Source: an uncultured Leuconostoc sp.
GTDB lineage: Bacteria > Bacillota > Bacilli > Lactobacillales > Lactobacillaceae
Reading direction: 5' to 3'
NCBI GenBank assembly: GCA_900554745.1
Contig: USIU01000030.1
Location: forward strand, 1 to 10,293
Length of the DNA: 10,293 nucleotides
Part shown: positions 5,737-10,293 of the stretch, in pieces
Numbering within the stretch: position 1 is the stretch's first letter
How the letters are laid out: each line of letters opens with the position of its first letter
Program-made: the position numbers and the translations under genes
Notes under the pieces: model-generated
Told to the model about the DNA's origin: nothing
Seen by the model: the letters and a program-made list of their open reading frames with translations, nothing else
Databases searched by the model: none

Positions 5737-6590
5737 TATTTTCCACCCTCTACTGGTTTTAGTGCTGCTTGTAATTGGTTCACAAAATTCAGTTGCCAAT
5801 CCCACACTTTTTCACCTGCCGGCAATACTTGGTTAAACGTGATGATTGGGACTTGATATTGTGTCGCTAACTGGATAACCCGCTGATCCTGCTCCGACTG
5901 ATCTTGACTGGCGGTCAGCACAAAGCGAATCGTGTGATCCTGCATTTTTTTAGTTAACGTCTCGAAATCGGTCGCCGTCGCCGTGCCCAGATCTTTTTGT
6001 GCTGGCTGGTAGCCAAGCTGGGTCATAAAAACTTGCTGGGCATGATTTGTGGCTAAATATTGCACATTTTGCTCAGCTTGTAGTCGCGCAATCCCATCAG
6101 CTAATGGCTGCGTTTGCGCCAAAAGTTGCTGACTTTGTCGAATATAAAAATCCCGATTTTGCGGATCCAAATCACTTAAAAGATCCGACAGGCGGGAAAT
6201 TGTTTGCAACGTCGCTTGGGGACTCAACCAGTAATTGTTAGCACTTTGGCCGGTAAAACTATCACTGGCGACCAAGATTTTAGAATGTAAGTGCAATTTT
6301 TGCCGTTGGGTGAGTAGTGGACTGGCGTGGTTATCCGCCAAAACGACCTCTGCACCTTTAAATTTTTTTTTCTGTTGTGGCGTTGCTAATTTACCATCTA
6401 AAACGGTGACTTCACCATCATCTGCCACAATGGCTTGGGCCAGTTGTTGATAAGCTACCCGATCGGTGACAATCTGAACTGGACTATGTTTCGGTGCTGA
6501 TGAGGGCACTGTCATTTTTAAAATAATGAGACAGATGCCCAGTGGAATCAACAACAAGGTTAAAACGGCATAAAATGCTTGTCTATTCAT
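5736..6590 (-). CDS. TroA/ZnuA-like substrate-binding protein with altered metal site
   Basis: The 284-residue protein has an N-terminal membrane anchor (about 6-25). There is no good lipobox: Cys20 lies in LGIC, with Ile where a small residue is expected. It should therefore be anchored outside the membrane by its N-terminus. The fold assignment rests on NYWLSPQATLQTISRLSDLLSDLDPQNRDFYIR, which matches the usual HxWLDP...LxxxDPxNxxxY segment, on TNHAQQVFMTQLGY (usual SHxAFxYLxxxYGL), and on its place before the ATPase and permease genes. Of the usual four metal ligands only the third, in TNHAQQ, is clearly kept: the PHxYEP region looks shortened and lacks His, HxW is NYW, and the late Asp appears as TFN. 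Its specificity may differ from zinc or manganese. The start has only a weak SD, and the veg terminator lies 23 nt upstream. Confidence 0.85.
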   Translation of the reverse strand: MNRQAFYAVLTLLLIPLGICLIILKMTVPSSAPKHSPVQIVTDRVAYQQLAQAIVADDGEVTVLDGKLATPQQKKKFKGAEVVLADNHASPLLTQRQKLHLHSKILVASDSFTGQSANNYWLSPQATLQTISRLSDLLSDLDPQNRDFYIRQSQQLLAQTQPLADGIARLQAEQNVQYLATNHAQQVFMTQLGYQPAQKDLGTATATDFETLTKKMQDHTIRFVLTASQDQSEQDQRVIQLATQYQVPIITFNQVLPAGEKVWDWQLNFVNQLQAALKPVEGGK

Positions 6591-6612
6591 CGTAATATTT
6601 TCTCATCACTAC

Positions 6613-6632
6613 AAAAAAAGCCCCTACGGGCA
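6613..6632 (-). terminator. Terminator after veg
   Basis: On the minus strand GCCC (6631-6628), loop GTAG, then GGGC (6623-6620) runs into a seven-T tract (6619-6613). The stem is short but GC-rich and sits a few bases after the veg stop. It is also immediately upstream of the transporter operon. Confidence 0.75.
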
Positions 6633-6638
6633 TTTTGT

Positions 6639-6872
6639 TTAATCGGCAAATGTAATGTTAATGTTATTGGTTAAGATGTCGGTATAACTATAAGATGCGC
6701 GTTCAAAATTCGCATCCTCATCTAATTCCACGACAAACAGTGATGGAAAAGTCGACCGTAACACACCACTACGTTCTGTGATTTTCTTACGGCCAGCTTG
6801 TGCCACAACCGTCACTTCTTCTCCGACATGGGCATCAAGCTCAGTTTTGATGTCTTGCAAACTACTTGGCAT
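6639..6872 (-). CDS. veg: Veg family protein
   Basis: The 77-residue protein aligns by eye with Bacillus subtilis Veg over its length: LQDIKTELDAHVGEEVTV, then GRKKITERSGVLRSTFPSLFVVELDED, then ERASYSYTDILT and a short acidic end. Veg is a small, highly expressed protein with a beta-rich fold, linked in B. subtilis to biofilm gene control through SinR inhibition. Its role in lactic acid bacteria is not established. It lacks the short C-terminal tail of the Bacillus protein. The start has AAAGGTGG 7 nt upstream. The gene has its own promoter (6905-6933) and terminator (6613-6632), so it is probably monocistronic. Its position after ksgA repeats the Bacillus order. Confidence 0.95.
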   Translation of the reverse strand: MPSSLQDIKTELDAHVGEEVTVVAQAGRKKITERSGVLRSTFPSLFVVELDEDANFERASYSYTDILTNNINITFAD

Positions 6873-6904
6873 TTTTATACCACCTTTCGTGAAAAACTTA
6901 ACTC

Positions 6905-6933
6905 ATTTTAGCATGAAATGCCCACAATTGCAA
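6905..6933 (-). promoter_or_regulatory. veg promoter
   Basis: On the minus strand TTGCAA (6933-6928), a 17-nt spacer and TAAAAT (6910-6905), the last with a TG one base upstream (TGCTAAAAT, extended -10). This lies about 33 bases before the veg start and after the ksgA stop. Confidence 0.75.
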
Positions 6934-6975
6934 ATTACACTGTATATTACACGTTATAATCGAAAAAATATACGT

Positions 6976-7863
6976 TTATTGAGTCAGTCCCTCTGCGCGC
7001 AAAGCCAAATACAGCTGTGTAAACTGCGTTAAATCCAACCGTTCGGCACGCACAGATGGTGCAATATCAGCTGCGGTAAAAGCCGCCGTAATCTTGTCCT
7101 TGGTTGCCGGATCTTTGCCATAAGTTTGGAGCATATTGTTCCAAAGACTCTTACGTCGATGTGAAAAGCTCCCTTTAATGACCCCAAAAAGGCGTTCGGG
7201 TTGTTCAACCACAAGTTCTGGTGTATGTGGCGTGAGTTTCACCACAGCTGAGTCAACATTGGGTGCTGGATTAAAGGATGACGCTGGCACGTTAATCGCA
7301 AGTTTTGCTTGGGCAAAATAAGCTACCGTCAATGTTAATACGCCATAAGCCTTGGTGCCAACCGCCGCATTTAGTCGATCGGCCACTTCCCGTTGCATCA
7401 TCACAACAATATTATCCCAAGCAATGTTCGCCCGTAGCAACTGCATCAAAATCGGCGTGGTGATGTAATACGGTAAGTTAGCCACCACTTTCACTCGCGC
7501 ACCAACACCAAATTCAGCTGCAATCATTTCTGGGAGATTAACTTTTAAAATATCTTGTTCGATGATCTTCACATTATCATAAGGTTGCAAGGTATCCGCT
7601 AACACTGCCACCATTTGTGGGTCAATTTCAAATGCTAAGACCCGTTTAGCACGCCGAGCAAGTTGCTCCGTCAGCGCCCCAATGCCGGGACCGATTTCAA
7701 TCACATTATCATCAGCGGTAATTTCGGCAGTATCAACGATCCCATGTAATACGGATAAATCTGTTAAAAAGTTCTGCCCAAATTTCTTCTTGGCGTGTAA
7801 CCCATATTGATTTAAAATCGCCTGGGTACGCGTTGGGTTTGCAATATCAATTGTCTCTGCCAT
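6976..7863 (-). CDS. ksgA: KsgA 16S rRNA (adenine-1518/1519) dimethyltransferase
   Basis: KsgA (RsmA) dimethylates two adjacent adenines in the 3' terminal helix of 16S rRNA, using S-adenosylmethionine, late in small-subunit assembly. From the ATG at 7863 the protein has 295 residues with KKFGQNFL at 26-33, the SAM-binding motif VIEIGPGIGALT at 54-65, the acidic FEID at 78-81, QDIL at 103-106 and the catalytic NLPYYIT at 129-135. An SRRK-like basic turn (SFSHRRKSLWNN) lies in the C-terminal half. The frame runs upstream to 7914, but the 7863 start fits the family and has AAAGGA 9 nt before it. It overlaps the end of rnmV by 17 bases. No clear terminator follows, and the veg promoter starts about 40 bases downstream. 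Confidence 0.97.
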   Translation of the reverse strand: MAETIDIANPTRTQAILNQYGLHAKKKFGQNFLTDLSVLHGIVDTAEITADDNVIEIGPGIGALTEQLARRAKRVLAFEIDPQMVAVLADTLQPYDNVKIIEQDILKVNLPEMIAAEFGVGARVKVVANLPYYITTPILMQLLRANIAWDNIVVMMQREVADRLNAAVGTKAYGVLTLTVAYFAQAKLAINVPASSFNPAPNVDSAVVKLTPHTPELVVEQPERLFGVIKGSFSHRRKSLWNNMLQTYGKDPATKDKITAAFTAADIAPSVRAERLDLTQFTQLYLALRAEGLTQ

Positions 7864-8428
7864 GTTCTTGTGTCCTTTGTAATACTGCCCGTATTTGGTC
7901 TTGGGTAATGCCAAATTGGTGCAAGCGTTTCATCAGTTGTTTGCCATTCGTATAGCCAATATGCAGCGCTTCGCCAAGTATTTGCCGCTGTAACCGGGCC
8001 TGTGGGCCACTTAATAACCCGTGTTGTAACAGAAAATGTTGATCCACATCACTGGTTTGTGCCACTTTCGGTGTCATCACTTGTGCCAAAGCGGCACGGA
8101 GTACCGCCGGCTTGGCATGTTCGACTCCTAGTGACTTATGCGGATTATCTTTAGCGGCACGGGCCGCATCTTGCGTGATATAAGCATGTTTGGCTTCGGG
8201 GACGTGTGCTGACACGATTTGTCGAATCCGTTGCCCATTGTAATCCGGATCAGTCAAAATGATCACCCCACGCGTTTTAGCGGCGTGCTTAGCACGCATC
8301 ATCGCATCTGGTGTTACGGCACTGCCACCCGTTTCAATGGTATCAGCAATCACCGCGCGGGCCAAATTTTGCGTGTCTGAGCGCCCCTCGACCACAATCA
8401 TTTCATTGATTTTGGGTTTATCAGTCAT
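7847..8428 (-). CDS. rnmV: RNase M5, 5S rRNA maturation nuclease
   Basis: RNase M5 cleaves both strands of the 5S rRNA precursor stem to give the mature ends, with ribosomal protein uL18 as partner. The 193-residue protein carries an N-terminal Toprim domain. The catalytic Glu14 is in IVVEGRSDT, and the DxD pair is Asp60/Asp62 in LTDPDYNGQRIR (most relatives have DPDF/YPG there). KSLGVEHA follows, and the C-terminal part is alpha-helical, ending near the usual family length (about 185-195). It overlaps tatD by 8 bases and has no SD of its own, so translation is probably coupled to tatD. The tatD-rnmV-ksgA order is the common Firmicutes arrangement. Confidence 0.95.
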   Translation of the reverse strand: MTDKPKINEMIVVEGRSDTQNLARAVIADTIETGGSAVTPDAMMRAKHAAKTRGVIILTDPDYNGQRIRQIVSAHVPEAKHAYITQDAARAAKDNPHKSLGVEHAKPAVLRAALAQVMTPKVAQTSDVDQHFLLQHGLLSGPQARLQRQILGEALHIGYTNGKQLMKRLHQFGITQDQIRAVLQRTQEHGRDN

Positions 8429-9218
8429 GATTTAAAAACAGCCGGTGCGCATTAGTCCGTGTGATTTCCGTTAGTTCTTTAGGGGTCATCTCGAGTGTTT
8501 CTGCCAATGAATCCAACACGTATTTCACAAAGGCCGGTTCATTATCCTTACCTCTAAATGGCGTTGGCGCCAAATAAGGCGCATCGGTTTCAACGAGCAA
8601 CCGTTCAAGTGGGACGGCTTTGGCTGCTTCACGCACTTCTGCTGCTTTTTTAAACGTCGCAACCCCACTAAACGAGATATGCATCCCCAAATCAACAAAC
8701 GCCAGTGCTTGTTCTGGCGTCCCAGAAAAGCTATGCATAACCCCTTTTTTGACACCACTGGCCTTTAGCATCGCATACACATCGTCAAACGCATCACGGT
8801 TGTGGATAATCACGGGTAAATCATACTTTTTTGCCAAGGCCAAGTGCGTTTCAAACGCTTGCTTTTGGACATCGTGTGGGGCTGTTTCCCAGTAATAATC
8901 AAGGCCAGTTTCCCCGACCCCCACTACTTTATCGGCTTGTAATTGTAATTCAAGCGTTTGCGCTGCTGCCGCATCAAAATCGACGGTGTCTTCCGGTTGA
9001 AACCCTAGGACCGCATAGATATTATCATGTGCCTGGGCAATTTCTAAGGCGCGCGCATTCCCCACAGCATCATAGCCCACAATGTTCATTTCCATCACGC
9101 GGAATTCGTTAGCACGACCAATATAGGCTGGCACATCGTGAAACAGCTTATCATCATTAAGATGTGTATGCGTATCGTAACTATCAGCCGGCGTTTTGGT
9201 TAAATCATAAATTGCCAT
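8421..9218 (-). CDS. tatD: TatD family metal-dependent DNase
   Basis: TatD proteins are cytoplasmic TIM-barrel hydrolases with two metal ions and DNase/exonuclease activity. The 265 residues contain the metal ligands in order: His17 and His19 (DTHTHLN), Glu103 (GETGLDYYW), His139 (IIHNRDA), His162 (MHSFSG) and Asp212 (ETDAPYLAP). One departure is GFQPED at about 72-77, where many relatives have GxHP, so a nearby conserved His is Gln here. The protein begins about 14 residues before the usual start next to DTHTHL, but an in-frame TAA two codons upstream and the lack of other start codons make 9218 the only start. It has no SD at normal distance: GGAGG lies at 9262-9258, across a hairpin. The gene leads the tatD-rnmV-ksgA cluster. 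Confidence 0.95.
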   Translation of the reverse strand: MAIYDLTKTPADSYDTHTHLNDDKLFHDVPAYIGRANEFRVMEMNIVGYDAVGNARALEIAQAHDNIYAVLGFQPEDTVDFDAAAAQTLELQLQADKVVGVGETGLDYYWETAPHDVQKQAFETHLALAKKYDLPVIIHNRDAFDDVYAMLKASGVKKGVMHSFSGTPEQALAFVDLGMHISFSGVATFKKAAEVREAAKAVPLERLLVETDAPYLAPTPFRGKDNEPAFVKYVLDSLAETLEMTPKELTEITRTNAHRLFLNHD

Positions 9219-9228
9219 TTTTTATTTA

Positions 9229-9262
9229 GGCATTGATCTGACAGATTAATGCCCGTTCCTCC
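9229..9262 (-). promoter_or_regulatory. tatD leader: Shine-Dalgarno plus hairpin before the start codon
   Basis: On the minus strand GGAGG (9262-9258), then 4 nt, then a hairpin of GGCATTAATC (9253-9244) with GATCAATGCC (9238-9229). This is 10 positions with one A-C mismatch and loop TGTCA. Then 10 nt (TAAATAAAAA) precede the tatD ATG. The spacing on both sides equals that of the purR leader. No T-tract follows, so it is not a terminator. I see no convincing promoter between the nusB terminator and this element. Confidence 0.6.
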
Positions 9263-9298
9263 ATTCTTTTGTCATCATGATGCATCATTGCTTGATAC

Positions 9299-9320
9299 GA
9301 AAAAAAGCCGCCAAGCGACT
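9299..9320 (-). terminator. Terminator after nusB
   Basis: On the minus strand AGTCGC (9320-9315), loop TTG, then GCGGCT (9311-9306, with one T-G pair) followed by a T tract (9306-9300). It lies ten bases after the nusB stop. Confidence 0.75.
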
Positions 9321-9329
9321 TTTAACGAT

Positions 9330-9746
9330 CTAATCGACCTTGGGTGCATCAGTTGGCGCAAAATGCTTTAACAACCCATTAACAAACTTACGGTCGTCTT
9401 CATCAGCAAATGTTTTCGCCAAAATCAATGCTTCATCAATCGCTACCTTGTAAGGTACTAACTGATTGTTCAATTCATAAATAGCTAAGCGCAAAATCAC
9501 AAGGTCTGCTTTGTTAATGCGAGTAATTGCCCAACCGGTAGCCAAATGCGCCGTAATCTGTTCATCAAGGTCAGCTTTTGTCCCTAAAACACCATTAACA
9601 AGTCGTGGCAAATAATCATCGTAATCCTTACCTTCTAAGACGATATCGTAAAGATTGTCAATGTTATTACTTTTAGGGTCTTTTTCAAGCGCAAACAGCA
9701 CTTGAAAAGCTGCTTGACGTGACTCATGTCGTGATAAATTCGCCAT
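9330..9746 (-). CDS. nusB: NusB transcription antitermination factor
   Basis: NusB is an all-helical RNA-binding protein. With NusE (ribosomal protein uS10) it binds boxA RNA and prevents premature termination in rRNA operons. The 138-residue protein has the typical basic start (LSRHESRQAAFQVLFALE), WAITRINKADLVILRLAIYEL in the centre and the signature VAIDEALILAKTFADEDDRKFVNGLL towards the end, with normal family length. It starts by a one-base overlap with the upstream Asp23-family gene (TAATG), with GAGGTGG 7 nt before the ATG inside that gene. The two are therefore co-translated. A terminator follows. Confidence 0.97.
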   Translation of the reverse strand: MANLSRHESRQAAFQVLFALEKDPKSNNIDNLYDIVLEGKDYDDYLPRLVNGVLGTKADLDEQITAHLATGWAITRINKADLVILRLAIYELNNQLVPYKVAIDEALILAKTFADEDDRKFVNGLLKHFAPTDAPKVD

Positions 9747-10207
9747 TAATCGGCCACCTCGGTTGTTTCTGTTTCCCCAAATAAATTATCAGGATCAAAT
9801 TGCTTTGCTACTTTTTCGGGCACAATACCACTCACATGGACATTCGTTTGCACAACGTGCAAATCCGTCATAGATGTGATTTGAGATTGAATGGCATTTT
9901 GAATGTCAAGCGCAACCTTTGGCACAGCCACACCATATTGCAAAAACACATACGCATCGATCATCAAACCAGCTTCAGTTTGCGTCAATTCGACACCTTT
10001 ACCCCGCGCATTTGAGCCAAAGGCATTGGTAAAATGATCAGACAACTTACCACGCATTGAATAAACACCGGGTACTTCTTGCGTTGCAATTTGTGCAATC
10101 ACTTCAATGACTTCTGGCGTCACCTGTGTTGTCCCCGCAACAGCATGTTGCGTTGCTAAAATAATATTCTTTGTAGCTTGCTTGCTACGCTTAATTTCTC
10201 TGGCCAT
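9746..10207 (-). CDS. yqhY: Asp23/Gls24 family protein (YqhY type)
   Basis: The 153-residue cytoplasmic protein shows the Asp23 (DUF322) pattern: VTPEVIEVIAQIATQEVPGVYSM at about 29-51, GKGVELTQTEAGLMIDAYVFLQYGVAVPKVALDIQ in the middle, and LHVVQTNVHVSGI near the end. A basic N-terminus (MAREIKRSKQATKN) and an acidic tail flank the domain. Placement directly before nusB matches Bacillus yqhY-nusB. YqhY-type proteins have been linked to control of acetyl-CoA carboxylase, while other Asp23 members are envelope-stress proteins. The role here is inferred only from position. The start at 10207 has GAGG 8 nt upstream. It follows a terminator-like element at 10238-10262 that may act as an attenuator. 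Confidence 0.93.
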   Translation of the reverse strand: MAREIKRSKQATKNIILATQHAVAGTTQVTPEVIEVIAQIATQEVPGVYSMRGKLSDHFTNAFGSNARGKGVELTQTEAGLMIDAYVFLQYGVAVPKVALDIQNAIQSQITSMTDLHVVQTNVHVSGIVPEKVAKQFDPDNLFGETETTEVAD

Positions 10208-10237
10208 GATGTCATCCTCGAAAATATTTTTTAAAAT

Positions 10238-10275
10238 AAAAAGTTCCCCTAGGGAACTTTTTATCTGTGTTCCCT
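10238..10275 (-). terminator. Terminator with alternative antiterminator pairing upstream of the asp23-family gene
   Basis: On the minus strand AAAAAGTTCCC (10262-10252), loop TAG, GGGAACTTTTT (10248-10238) is an 11-bp stem ending in T residues. An upstream AGGGAAC (10275-10269) is perfectly complementary to GTTCCCT (10257-10251) and could replace the terminator. It in turn overlaps a third helix, GTGTT/AACAC (10282-10278/10271-10267). The upstream gene is outside the window, so this may simply be its terminator. Confidence 0.65.
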
Positions 10276-10293
10276 ACAACACGCAGCCACTGG

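Noticed and set aside
6940..6960. Plus-strand TATAAT with two ATTACAC repeats between ksgA and veg
   Set aside because: No -35 at suitable spacing and no plus-strand gene downstream; the region is simply AT-rich intergenic DNA.
8620..9112. Long plus-strand open frames opposite tatD
   Set aside because: They are shadows of a gene with all TatD catalytic motifs intact; no SD and no recognisable product.
9226..9288. A 20-codon upstream frame (ATG-ATG-CAT-CAT... to TAA) ending 7 nt before tatD
   Set aside because: No SD precedes it, it runs through the tatD SD and hairpin, and 20 open codons are common by chance; kept only as an alternative explanation for the leader.
9277..9288. Perfect 12-bp palindrome ATGATGCATCAT in the tatD leader
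   Set aside because: No partner site and no known operator match; a palindrome of this length alone is weak evidence.

Overview
The window reads as a chromosomal core segment of a low-to-moderate GC Gram-positive bacterium of the order Lactobacillales. The gene set (asp23-family/nusB, tatD-rnmV-ksgA, veg, purR-glmU, comEA-comEC) and the protein sequences suggest the Weissella/Leuconostoc side of the Lactobacillaceae. That placement is inference from protein feel and gene order, not from a search. Every confident gene lies on the minus strand, so transcription runs from high to low coordinates.

Layout in transcription order. At 10293-10238 is the tail of an upstream transcript ending in a terminator that has an alternative antiterminator-like pairing. 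At 10207-9330 are an Asp23/Gls24-family gene and nusB, overlapping by one base and followed by a terminator. At 9218-6976 are tatD, rnmV (RNase M5) and ksgA, a translationally coupled RNA-maturation cluster. At 6872-6639 is veg, with its own promoter and terminator. At 6590-4236 is a three-gene metal-type ABC transporter (binding protein, ATPase, permease) inserted between veg and purR. At 4236-3307 is purR behind a PurBox, followed by glmU and a strong terminator. At 1830-1336 is an unrecognised gene, converging with a small, probably broken plus-strand reading frame. At 1109-838 is a strong promoter driving an unassigned multi-hairpin RNA that ends in a textbook terminator. At 791-1 are comEA and the start of comEC.

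How the genes relate. rnmV and ksgA mature or modify rRNA, and nusB supports rRNA transcription, so the right half is largely ribosome biogenesis. glmU and purR connect to cell-wall precursor and purine/PRPP metabolism. comEA/comEC form the DNA-uptake apparatus. The transporter resembles zinc/manganese systems, but its binding protein appears to lack most canonical metal ligands.

The most unusual signals are in the non-coding DNA. First, purR and tatD each have a good Shine-Dalgarno separated from the only usable start codon by a hairpin, with the same geometry in both (SD, 4 nt, hairpin, 10 nt, ATG). Second, the structured RNA in front of comEA has an excellent promoter with A/T tracts, at least five internal hairpins and a UUCG-loop terminator, and I cannot match it to a known family. 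Third, a perfect PurBox sits where the -35 element of the purR promoter should be.
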